Assembly (NCBI GenBank): GCA_964569715.1
Contig: CAZMUD010000001.1
Coordinates: forward strand, 7,716-71,715
Direction of reading: 5' to 3'
DNA: 64,000 nt
From: CAZMUD01 sp964569715
Lineage (GTDB): Bacteria > Chloroflexota > Dehalococcoidia > Dehalococcoidales > UBA2162
The notes under the pieces were generated by a model. That model had not been told where the DNA came from. It made no database searches and worked only from the letters and a program-made list of their open reading frames with translations. The position numbers and the translations under genes are program-made. Below are positions 1 to 6,891 of the stretch, one piece after another; positions within the stretch are counted from its first letter, which is position 1; every line of letters begins with the position of its first letter.

Positions 1-596
1 CGGTAGGTTACTTCTTCCATGGTGTTGGGGTTGTATCCCCAGGTGCCAGCAAAGGAACGATTCTGAATCTGGGTCAGTTTGTCTTCTTCACCACGCCTTA
101 GATGGCGGCACCCTAGAGCAGCCTGGTCAATATCCTGCCAACGGAGCTGAGCCATGTCCAGCCTCAATTCAAGGAAACGCCGGACACACTCAAAACCCAA
201 TTCAGACAGCACACTTTCGGCAACAACATTATCCTCCCTTATATTTACATGGGCTGCTTTGACTCCCAGTTCTCTAGCCCGGCGGATAGCGTAACTAAGG
301 AGTTTTATGGACAACCCTCTTCTGCGATGCCCAGGTTGTACCCAGGAGTTGAGAATAACACGCTCTACGGTCAGCTCCGGTGCCACATCCATATAGCCGA
401 CGAGGTTGCCAGCTACTTCAACAATAAACAAGTCTTGCTCAGGGGAATAGTTTGGCCGACCTAAGTCCTCAGCAATGACCTGCGGTGAAATATACCGCCC
501 GGCCGGCTCCAGTCTTTCAGCTTCAACGCTTAATAGGACAAACTTATTGAAATCTGCAGGCTGATAATTTCTAATGGTATAATGGGAATTACTCAT
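1..596 (-). CDS. GNAT family N-acetyltransferase, tandem-domain, partial at window edge
   Basis: Open frame from ATG at 596 running off the left edge (about 198 codons visible). The first GNAT domain has the acetyl-CoA-binding motif A at roughly residues 97-106 (VQPGHRRRGLS). After about residue 165 a second domain seems to begin (RSFAGTWGYNPNT), resembling the N-terminal part of a second GNAT unit as in mycothiol synthase MshD-like proteins. It probably transfers an acetyl group from acetyl-CoA to a small amine; the substrate is unknown. It is divergent from the PIG-L deacetylase gene at 692 and shares a symmetric promoter with it, so the two may act in one pathway. A GGTGAG Shine-Dalgarno lies a few bases before the ATG. 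The C-terminus is outside the window. Confidence 0.8.
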   Translation of the reverse strand, partial: MSNSHYTIRNYQPADFNKFVLLSVEAERLEPAGRYISPQVIAEDLGRPNYSPEQDLFIVEVAGNLVGYMDVAPELTVERVILNSWVQPGHRRRGLSIKLLSYAIRRARELGVKAAHVNIREDNVVAESVLSELGFECVRRFLELRLDMAQLRWQDIDQAALGCRHLRRGEEDKLTQIQNRSFAGTWGYNPNTMEEVTY

Positions 597-623
597 ATTA
601 CTCACCGACATCATCAAGCCATA

Positions 624-653
624 ATTGTATCAGCCTCACAGATATTATACAAT
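624..653. promoter_or_regulatory. Symmetric bidirectional promoter
   Basis: TTGTAT (625-630), 17 bases, TACAAT (648-653) reads as a sigma70-type promoter on the plus strand. The reverse complement gives the same TTGTAT, 17 bases, TACAAT arrangement on the minus strand, because the ends form an inverted repeat ATTGTAT/ATACAAT. The predicted starts (near 660 plus, near 617 minus) lead into the deacetylase and the acetyltransferase with short leaders. It is a prediction from hexamer match and spacing only. Confidence 0.6.
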
Positions 654-691
654 ATCTAGTTGGTATCTCAAAACGAGGAGGCTCAAGTAGA

Positions 692-1387
692 ATGGTCAAG
701 CCGGTTCAGGTGATGGTGGTTACTCCGCATCCGGACGATGCTGAATTTGGCGTCGCTGGAACGGTGGCTCGCTGGACACGTGAAGGGAAGGACGTCATAT
801 ACGCGGTCTGCACCAACGGCAACAAGGGCACTACTGACCCCAACATGAAGCCGGATGAACTGGCAAAAATCCGAGAGAAAGAACAACTGGCGGCGGCCAA
901 GCTGTTAGGGGTAAGAGAGGTCATCTTCCTGGGCTATCCAGACCAGACTTTGGAAGATACGCCTGAGTTCCGGAAAGAGATTGTGCGCTTGATTAGGATG
1001 TATAAGCCTGAGACAGTGGTAACTGCTGACCTATACCGGCGCTATCTCTGGCATCGTGACCACCGAATCACCAGCCGGGTTACATTAGATGCCGTTTTCC
1101 CTTATGCCAGGGATTTGCTTGCCTACCCTGACTTGCTGGAAGAAGGTCTTCAACCTCATAAGGTGAAAGAGGTATTACTCTGGGGTGCTGAGGAACCCAA
1201 TTACCGCTCTAATATCACAGACACCTTTGATATCAAAATTGCTGCCCTGCGCTGTCATAAGAGCCAGGTAGGACATAACCCATCCCCAGAAATGGAAGGA
1301 TGGTTGAGAGAGCGGGCTAAGAATATGGCCAAGGGAGAGGATTACGAACTAGCCGAGGCTTTCTACCGACTAGAGATATGGCGGTAA
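692..1387 (+). CDS. PIG-L (LmbE-like) family deacetylase
   Basis: A 231-residue protein of the PIG-L/LmbE zinc-dependent deacetylase family, which removes N-acetyl groups from sugars (GlcNAc-PI, GlcNAc-Ins in mycothiol, GlcNAc-malate in bacillithiol). The zinc and catalytic motif PHPDDAEF lies at residues 11-18 and the second metal motif HRDH near residue 116. It has no signal peptide, so it is cytosolic. A strong GAGGAGG ribosome site precedes the ATG. It is divergent from a tandem-GNAT acetyltransferase. A deacetylase next to an MshD-like acetyltransferase recalls low-molecular-weight thiol synthesis, but the glycosyltransferase and the cysteine ligase are not in view, so the substrate stays open. 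Confidence 0.9.
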   Translation: MVKPVQVMVVTPHPDDAEFGVAGTVARWTREGKDVIYAVCTNGNKGTTDPNMKPDELAKIREKEQLAAAKLLGVREVIFLGYPDQTLEDTPEFRKEIVRLIRMYKPETVVTADLYRRYLWHRDHRITSRVTLDAVFPYARDLLAYPDLLEEGLQPHKVKEVLLWGAEEPNYRSNITDTFDIKIAALRCHKSQVGHNPSPEMEGWLRERAKNMAKGEDYELAEAFYRLEIWR

Positions 1388-1670
1388 TTAACTCCTGCCC
1401 ACAGGAATGAGCTAAGATGAAAGCCAGAGTACATCCCCGCAAAGATTGGGATTATGGGAGCGAGAGGAAAAGGCAGCAAATTCGTCTTTCTCCTTCTTTA
1501 ACACCGTAGGAGCACCGTGGCCGGGGTATATTGGGGTGTCGTCGGGCAATACAAAAATCTTCTCGGTTATGGATTTGATTATCTGCCTGAAAGCATCTGG
1601 CGACCCTGTCTTACCCGGACCCCCGGGGAAATCTGAATATGTCGCTTCCCAGCTGGGACAGACGACCTGT

Positions 1671-1708
1671 AAAAAGAGGAGGGGCTCCTGCCAGTGGGCA
1701 GGAGCCCC
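1671..1708 (-). terminator. Rho-independent terminator of the esterase gene
   Basis: A perfect 12-bp stem (1681-1692 with 1697-1708, loop of four bases) is followed on the minus strand by a run of five T (1671-1675). It lies 15 bp past the stop of the minus-strand esterase. I see no gene between 1388 and 1670. Confidence 0.85.
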
Positions 1709-1723
1709 CTAAATTGAGCGGGT

Positions 1724-3283
1724 TTATTCTTGTGGGGTAGCACGAGCCTCCAATATCCCGGATTTTACCTGTAGCGTATCTCCGATATCAAGGTACTGGT
1801 CAGTAGCCGCCTCGTAGGCTGGCCACGTGACTAGGCCTTCTACACTTGGGTCTCCGGTTGCAGCAAACTGAGCCCACATAGTCATCATGGCTTCAGCTAC
1901 CCTTTCATCCATCTCGTCAAGCCCTGGGTCCGGCTGTTTGGCGCCGCCACTCTGGGGGAGCCTCAGGTTCCACAGTTCAGCTATCCCCTCCAAACGGCCG
2001 AAAACGTATTGTACCTCAAGCCCATGAAAAGCTACAACACCTTCCTCCCTCCAGCCAGTCGGCACATGAGTGAATACATAGGCATACCCCTTGGATTTGC
2101 CAGTGCTCATAACGGGAGCCCAGTCCGCAACCCCCTCAATCATTCCCGGAAAATCCGCGCTGTTACAACCGATGATGAAGGGAACATCGTTCTGCCTGCC
2201 CGCTTTGAATATGTTCTCCGGGGTATCTGGCAGAGACCAGCCATCCACCGTTATGACGCCAACATAAAGACCAAAAATGCCTGTTGCAGTAGTGGCGATC
2301 TCCTGCCAGCTCAAGGCGCGCAGGGCAGCCAGCACATCTTCTTCCCCGGCGACGCCGAGTTTAGCCGCCAGTTTCTCACCCATCTCTTCCGCTTTCTTTA
2401 AACTGGAAGCAGCAAGGGGTGGTGTTACTGATTCTGCGATTGCCCAAACTCCGCTTTCGATGATAGCCCGGTGGAAAAGCCCTTTGGCTAAAGGTGAAAC
2501 CATCAAGTTATGAGTCTTCGCACCGCCCCCGGACTCGCCAAAAATCGTGACATTGTTGGGGTCACCACCGAAGGCAGCGATGTTCCTCTGCACCCACTTC
2601 AAGGCAGCGATTAAGTCTAATTGGCCGTAATTTCCAGAAGCATTGATGCCTGATTCCTCGGTAAGTAAGGGGTGAGACAGGTAACCTAGCGCTCCCAGCC
2701 GGTGGTTGACGGTTACTACCACTACACCGTGCTGGGGCAGTGCTGTGTTGCAACAGCTCAGCGAGTTGCCGGAAAGAATGCTTAAGCCGCCGCCATGGAA
2801 CCAGACCATTACAGGAAAACGCTCGGTCGTCTTTTTGGCCGGCGTCAGGACGTTTAAGTAAAGGCAGTCTTCGCTTAGCTCCCCTAGCCCAGTTATTACC
2901 TCCACCTGCGCGGCCCGATTGCTCCACTGAGTGCATTCCCGGATTCCCGACCAGGGAGCAGCCGGTTGCGGTGGCTTCCACCTCAAATCACCCACGGGCG
3001 GAGCGGCATATGGGATTCCTCTATAGATACGCACCTCGTTTCCAACATCACCCTGCACTGTCCCGGAAACGAATCCAGTGTCTATTTCTACTGGATCAGC
3101 GAAGACTGCAGCCAAGTCGCTCTGCAAGGACGCTACCTGAGCCTGTGCGGCGTCCTTATCAGCTACCGCCTCATCATATTCTTCCTGAGCTACACCGCAA
3201 CCGGCCAGCACCGGCACTATCAGCGCCAGGACCAGGAACAGGACTACAAATTTGTACCAAAAGTTCCTTTTTAGCTGCCTCAT
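1724..3283 (-). CDS. Lipoprotein type-B carboxylesterase
   Basis: An alpha/beta-hydrolase of the carboxylesterase/para-nitrobenzyl esterase family (519 residues, normal length), hydrolysing carboxylic esters. The N-terminus is a lipoprotein signal (hydrophobic stretch ending LAGC), so the protein is likely lipid-anchored outside the membrane. A short coiled-coil-like linker (EYDEAVADKDAAQAQVASLQ) follows, then the catalytic domain with the EDCLYLNV signature, the oxyanion-hole HGGG and the nucleophile elbow GESGGG. The ATG at 3283 is preferred over upstream ATGs because AGGAGGT sits 7-8 bases before it and the signal peptide begins there. It is followed by a strong terminator, so it is monocistronic or the last gene of its transcript. 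The natural substrate is unknown. Confidence 0.9.
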   Translation of the reverse strand: MRQLKRNFWYKFVVLFLVLALIVPVLAGCGVAQEEYDEAVADKDAAQAQVASLQSDLAAVFADPVEIDTGFVSGTVQGDVGNEVRIYRGIPYAAPPVGDLRWKPPQPAAPWSGIRECTQWSNRAAQVEVITGLGELSEDCLYLNVLTPAKKTTERFPVMVWFHGGGLSILSGNSLSCCNTALPQHGVVVVTVNHRLGALGYLSHPLLTEESGINASGNYGQLDLIAALKWVQRNIAAFGGDPNNVTIFGESGGGAKTHNLMVSPLAKGLFHRAIIESGVWAIAESVTPPLAASSLKKAEEMGEKLAAKLGVAGEEDVLAALRALSWQEIATTATGIFGLYVGVITVDGWSLPDTPENIFKAGRQNDVPFIIGCNSADFPGMIEGVADWAPVMSTGKSKGYAYVFTHVPTGWREEGVVAFHGLEVQYVFGRLEGIAELWNLRLPQSGGAKQPDPGLDEMDERVAEAMMTMWAQFAATGDPSVEGLVTWPAYEAATDQYLDIGDTLQVKSGILEARATPQE

Positions 3284-3379
3284 GATATCTACCTCCTCTG
3301 TTTTCATCATTTCGTTCCTGAGAACTCATGTGCCCTGTCAAGAAAGTTGGTTATTTTTCAGCCCACGTGCAAAAAAATT

Positions 3380-3406
3380 ATTATATCACTATCCCCCCTT
3401 TGTCAA
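3380..3406 (-). promoter_or_regulatory. Promoter of the esterase gene
   Basis: On the minus strand TTGACA (3401-3406) and TATAAT (3380-3385) are both perfect hexamers, with a short 15-bp spacer. The predicted start near 3373 gives a leader of about 90 bases before the esterase ATG at 3283. Confidence 0.55.
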
Positions 3407-3535
3407 GCAGGCTGTGGCTCCGTTCACGAGTCTAACTTCTCTTCCCCCCAAAATCTGAACACATCCTAGACCATCGGCTAAATCGGGGTGGGCTTTATAT
3501 CTGAAAGACGAGTCATCTTTAGCCACGACCACCAT
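3389..3535 (-). CDS. Possible 48-residue small protein
   Basis: A 48-codon frame with an ATG at 3535 preceded by GGAGTG at a good distance, and with an extended -10 element (TGATATAAT, 3580-3588 on the minus strand) about 40 bp upstream. The peptide begins MVVVAKDDSSFRYKAHPD and contains two cysteines, with no transmembrane segment and no family I recognise. It would be transcribed toward the esterase, and its 3' end overlaps the esterase promoter. It may be spurious; the evidence is the ribosome site and promoter only. Confidence 0.3.
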   Translation of the reverse strand: MVVVAKDDSSFRYKAHPDLADGLGCVQILGGREVRLVNGATACLTKGG

Positions 3536-3579
3536 TTTTCTTCACTCCTTAATTATTTAAGCAGCATACCCACGGTTGC

Positions 3580-3613
3580 ATTATATCATGCAGGTCAAAA
3601 CTTGTGGTATAAT
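3580..3613. promoter_or_regulatory. Divergent extended -10 promoters
   Basis: On the plus strand TGGTATAAT (3605-3613) is a perfect extended -10 element; the expected start, about seven bases on, coincides with the ATG at 3621. On the minus strand TGATATAAT (3580-3588) is another perfect extended -10 pointing at the small frame ending at 3389. Neither has a convincing -35 box, as is usual for extended -10 promoters. Confidence 0.45.
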
Positions 3614-3620
3614 GCAATCA

Positions 3621-4163
3621 ATGCGAAGAAATCTATTCTTATATCTGGCTCTGGCTTGCTTTGTCGGTCTTATAGCCATATTTGTGGTTGACGGCTATCT
3701 GGGTACCTACGATACCGTTTACATAACCGCCGGCGAACGATCGTTGAAGGTAGAGGCTGACGTTTGGCAGCGCCAATACCCAACTTATGGTGGACCCATT
3801 TATGAAGAAGAACCTATGTCTGTAGAAGGAGACAAAGGTGGTTATTACATGGGCGCCAACCGGGATGAGAAGATATCCTTCCGCTATGAAGTAGATAATC
3901 GCGTGTTTTCAACCTATAAGGCTGATATTGAGGCATCAGTGTGGCACAGTCAGGAAAAGGTGCGTGACTTAATATCACGCCCAATATCAATAGCTGCCTT
4001 TGATAAAGGAGAGTTGGAGTGGGTAGTAGATAACACCGAGCTTCTCCCGACGGATATTCTTCCAGAGCAAAGTTATCAGTACACAGTAATCATAAAGAGA
4101 GGCGAAATAGAGCGGAGGATAGTCGTGTTTATAAATCCTGCCGGCTATCCGAGAAAGTATTAG
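3621..4163 (+). CDS. Hypothetical membrane-anchored protein
   Basis: A 180-residue protein with one N-terminal hydrophobic helix (about residues 4-24) and a mostly beta-type, polar remainder, suggesting an extracytoplasmic domain on a membrane anchor. I do not recognise the family. In-frame alternatives at 3576 (TTG), 3588 and 3612 have no ribosome site; the ATG at 3621 lies where transcription should start from the extended -10 at 3605-3613, so the message may be leaderless. It heads a run of three small membrane-protein genes (4178, 4359) with gaps of 14 and 4 bases, clearly an operon. Confidence 0.65.
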   Translation: MRRNLFLYLALACFVGLIAIFVVDGYLGTYDTVYITAGERSLKVEADVWQRQYPTYGGPIYEEEPMSVEGDKGGYYMGANRDEKISFRYEVDNRVFSTYKADIEASVWHSQEKVRDLISRPISIAAFDKGELEWVVDNTELLPTDILPEQSYQYTVIIKRGEIERRIVVFINPAGYPRKY

Positions 4164-4177
4164 GAGTTTAACGGCGT

Positions 4178-4354
4178 ATGCAGCTAACATATGTACTATA
4201 TGGTTTCGGAGTTCTGCTATGCGTGGCTGGCATCGGCTATCTGGCAGCAGAATATGTGAAGTATATGTCGGAGATAGGGAAACTGCTTGCCTTGCTGCTG
4301 ACGGTAGGTATGTTTGGCTTTCTGGGCAAATACTTTGAAGAGCTGGGGTGGTAG
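4178..4354 (+). CDS. Small two-helix membrane protein
   Basis: A 58-residue protein that is easy to miss because of its size. It has two hydrophobic helices (about residues 4-24 and 34-50) separated by a short polar segment, and ends ...KYFEELGW. AGGAG at 4162-4166 precedes the ATG, and the gene lies 14 bases after the membrane-anchored protein and 4 bases before the next gene. Codon use resembles its neighbours. The function is unknown; the tight spacing suggests it works with the two adjacent membrane proteins. Confidence 0.65.
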   Translation: MQLTYVLYGFGVLLCVAGIGYLAAEYVKYMSEIGKLLALLLTVGMFGFLGKYFEELGW

Positions 4355-4358
4355 CTAG

Positions 4359-4622
4359 ATGGGAATAGTAATTACAATAGCAACGTTTGCCATTCTAGGC
4401 TTTATTGGCTGGCTTATTTACCGTGCGGTAAGAGGAAGGCAGGTCAAAGCTCACCACGTTACCTATGGTATTGCCGTGATTACTGGCATTTTTACCTACG
4501 GCTTCTTCCTCAGCATGAACATACCGCAGCCAATTAAGATATTGCTGAGCATTATTCTAGGGATAATTTTAATTATCCTGGCAGCTTTTCTTCAGCGCCG
4601 CCGCCAACCAGGCAAGCCCTAA
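4359..4622 (+). CDS. Small membrane protein
   Basis: An 87-residue protein with three predicted membrane helices (about residues 3-22, 36-52 and 58-77) and a basic C-terminal tail (QRRRQPGKP). I do not recognise a named family. It is the last gene of the three-gene operon starting at 3621, only 4 bases after the preceding stop, which suggests translational coupling. Confidence 0.7.
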   Translation: MGIVITIATFAILGFIGWLIYRAVRGRQVKAHHVTYGIAVITGIFTYGFFLSMNIPQPIKILLSIILGIILIILAAFLQRRRQPGKP

Positions 4623-4746
4623 GTTTGTCTGATTCTGTTGGCTCGGCCTCTTCCTTAAGCTATCACCACAGCCCCTGTAGTCAAAAATAAAGGCATTAAT
4701 CCCCGTTTCATATATAATGGGGGGGGGCTTGATGTGGAGTGATAGT

Positions 4747-5256
4747 ATGAGCGGAGAGTTAAAATATATTACCTTCAATACCGATATGGGTTGGGTAGGA
4801 ATATTGGCTTCGGCAAAAGGGCTGCTCGACACTACCTTGCCCCAGCGCTCAGCTCAAGAAACACATCAGCTATTAGGTGAGAGCGTAAATCAGGCTACCT
4901 GGTCTCCTCGCCTGTTTGATGACCTAATGGAACGCCTCAAGGTTTACTTTAGCGGTCGTAAGGCAGCCTTCCCTGATGAGCTTGACCTGTCGGGGGCTAC
5001 CCCCTTTCAGCGTGAGGTATGGGAGGCAACCAGGCTTATTCCTTATGGTGAGACAAGGAGTTACCTCTGGGTGGCTGAACAGATTAAGAAACCAGGGGCA
5101 GCGCGGGCAGTGGGGCAGGCTCTAGGTAGAAACCCTCTGGCTGTTATCGTCCCCTGTCATCGGGTAGTAGCCAGTGATGGCACGCTCGGTGGCTTCGGTG
5201 GAGGACTGGAGATGAAGCGGCGTCTTCTTTGTCTGGAAGCCTCAGCTATTAGTTAA
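4747..5256 (+). CDS. ogt: Methylated-DNA--protein-cysteine methyltransferase
   Basis: Repairs O6-alkylguanine by transferring the alkyl group to its own cysteine. The acceptor motif PCHRV is present near residue 138, followed by the usual FGGGLEMKRRLL tail; the helix-turn-helix DNA-binding part (PYGETRSY...) precedes it. At 169 residues it is of normal length. The ATG at 4747 is chosen because GGAG lies 7 bases before it; an ATG at 4732 has no ribosome site. A TATAAT at 4713-4718 may be its -10 box. The gene ends tail to tail with the MEDS-RadC gene, overlapping by 15 bp. Two fragments of an ogt-like 3' end occur further on (6790 and 11005), evidence of local duplication. Confidence 0.95.
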   Translation: MSGELKYITFNTDMGWVGILASAKGLLDTTLPQRSAQETHQLLGESVNQATWSPRLFDDLMERLKVYFSGRKAAFPDELDLSGATPFQREVWEATRLIPYGETRSYLWVAEQIKKPGAARAVGQALGRNPLAVIVPCHRVVASDGTLGGFGGGLEMKRRLLCLEASAIS

Positions 5257-6636
5257 GGTAACACCAGAATAACTTGTCCCCCTATCAAACATCGTGTTTA
5301 TTCTAAGTTCTAAAAAATCCAGTTCGTATTTCTTAATCAGCCCTTCATCAGCAAAGCTAAAGTAGCTGTTGTCACCTATTACGATATGGTCTAACACCTT
5401 AATCTGAACAATATTGCCAACAAAGACCAGGTCTCTGGTGAGTTGTTTATCGCTCTTGCTGGGGGCAGGGTCACCCGAGGGGTGGTTATGGACAAAAACC
5501 ACAGCAACGGCACGGTGCTCAATGGCACTTTCTACAATCTCACGGGGACGGATTGGGATACTCTCCAGCGTGCCTTCAAAGAGAGTGACCGTGTCAATAA
5601 TCTGGTTTCGGCTATTTAGGTAGATAGCCTTGAATACCTCTTTCTTCAGGTCTCGCATTGAGTAGGAGAGGTAATCAAAAACCTCTTTGGAGGACTGATA
5701 TAGGGGCTTATCAATAATTTTCTTTTTAAGAACCTCGGTGGGTAATTCATGTAGAAGCTTAATACAAAACATACAACTGGAAGTAAACCCAACCTGCTCT
5801 AGCTCTTGCGGAGAAGCTGACAGCAGTCCCCTGATGTCCTTGAACGCTTTAATGCACTCTTTTGACAGCCGTTTGCACTCCCGAGAGGACAAGGCAAGGC
5901 TTAACAATAATTCAATAACCTCTTGGTCACTAAATCCCTCAAAACCTGACCTGATAAACCTCTCCCGTAACAGTGACATACGTCCTCTTAATAGAACCAA
6001 TGAAGTTATCTCCTGACTTTCCCTTGGCTTTATTAACATCCACTCACCTGCCCGTCTTATGAGACCAAATTGGTGATTTCTCATCACCTCTATCATTTCG
6101 TTTGCTCCACATTCAGCGAGGGGATATGTGCAAATGGCGAGCATACGATACTTGCCGATGATATTATTTACCTCTTCTTCATAATCAGCAAACTTTCTCC
6201 AACCTCCCTTCTCAAGCCAAGCCGCATCCCCTGTCACTCTTATGCCATCATAACCCTTAGCCAGGGCTTGATTGAGCTTATCAATCCAGGCACCAAGAAC
6301 CCTTTGTTTATTGAAAGTACCGCCTTTAAGATACCATTCGGTATGCGGAATAATCTCTATTTGTCCTCTTTCCAGATATTGAGCGAAATTAGGCACAGTC
6401 TGCCTCATTGCTTCCTCAGCTTCTTTTTCACTACAGGGCTTTGAAGTAACCCAGATACAAGACTCATTACTTTCTAAACCTACCTTGAAATAAGGCACCA
6501 GAATATCAATTAAGTCTTGTTTAGTATCATAAAATGAACAAAGGTGCATGCCCCAAGGGACAGCACCTACAGCATCAATCCCCGTTTCTCTAGCTCTTTC
6601 TTCCAGTGATGTTCGTAATGTACCTTGCGAAGCCAT
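5242..6636 (-). CDS. MEDS domain-RadC fusion protein
   Basis: A 464-residue protein with two parts. Residues about 20-205 match the MEDS domain (methanogen/methylotroph DcmR sensory domain; GMHLCSFYDTKQDLIDIL, then EWYLKGGTF and GIRVTGDAAW), normally found in sensors of small organic signals. Residues about 225-464 are RadC, with the JAB/MPN metalloprotease-like motif HNHPSGDPAPSKSD. The helix-hairpin-helix of RadC is degenerate here (VGFTSSCM where the paralogue at 11005 has IDGIGAHS). The ATG at 6636 has GGAGGTG about 9 bases before it; an upstream in-frame start at 6729 lacks one. The fusion suggests a RadC nuclease or peptidase-like domain under ligand control, an inference. RadC itself has no agreed biochemical role. 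Confidence 0.85.
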   Translation of the reverse strand: MASQGTLRTSLEERARETGIDAVGAVPWGMHLCSFYDTKQDLIDILVPYFKVGLESNESCIWVTSKPCSEKEAEEAMRQTVPNFAQYLERGQIEIIPHTEWYLKGGTFNKQRVLGAWIDKLNQALAKGYDGIRVTGDAAWLEKGGWRKFADYEEEVNNIIGKYRMLAICTYPLAECGANEMIEVMRNHQFGLIRRAGEWMLIKPRESQEITSLVLLRGRMSLLRERFIRSGFEGFSDQEVIELLLSLALSSRECKRLSKECIKAFKDIRGLLSASPQELEQVGFTSSCMFCIKLLHELPTEVLKKKIIDKPLYQSSKEVFDYLSYSMRDLKKEVFKAIYLNSRNQIIDTVTLFEGTLESIPIRPREIVESAIEHRAVAVVFVHNHPSGDPAPSKSDKQLTRDLVFVGNIVQIKVLDHIVIGDNSYFSFADEGLIKKYELDFLELRINTMFDRGTSYSGVTLTNS

Positions 6637-6765
6637 CCTCACACCACCTCCAACGTTGCTAAAATCCCTTATCCGTATATTATATTGCACCTGCCAACAT
6701 ATGGCATAAATAATGCCAATTGGGGACAAGATTTAATAGTTTTTATGATACTTTTATGCCAATTA

Positions 6766-6810
6766 GAGACAACGGGTTAGTGTTGGTGGCTAGGGGAGCC
6801 AGTGAAGCTC
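6766..6810. repeat. Direct repeat copy 1 (ogt-like junction sequence)
   Basis: The 45 bases at 6766-6810 match 10981-11025 at 39 positions. Both copies contain the start of an ogt-like 3' fragment and both lie near the downstream end of a two-component or radC gene. They mark a past duplication of the ogt-radC border. Confidence 0.7.
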
Positions 6811-6882
6811 ATAGGCTTTGGCTGTGGACTGGAAATGAAGCAGCGTCTTCTTTGTCTAGAAGCCACAGCCAGTATTGGGTAG
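6790..6882 (+). pseudogene. Remnant of the 3' end of an ogt-like gene
   Basis: The frame from 6790 reads LGEPVKLIGFGCGLEMKQ, then RLLCLEATASIG and a stop, matching the C-terminus of Ogt (GGFGGGLEMKRRLLCLEA). Over 56 bases about 48 are identical to the ogt copy ending at 5256. A stop codon lies immediately upstream (6778) and the alkyl-acceptor cysteine motif is missing, so this is a dead fragment. It lies downstream of the histidine kinase gene on the opposite strand. Confidence 0.75.
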
Positions 6883-6891
6883 AGTATTACC

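Noticed and set aside
1446..1712. 88-codon plus-strand frame between the deacetylase and esterase genes
   Set aside because: It reads through the esterase terminator, has no ribosome site and a composition unlike the neighbouring genes.
2009..2401. 130-codon plus-strand frame within the esterase gene
   Set aside because: It is antisense to strongly conserved esterase sequence and matches nothing recognisable.
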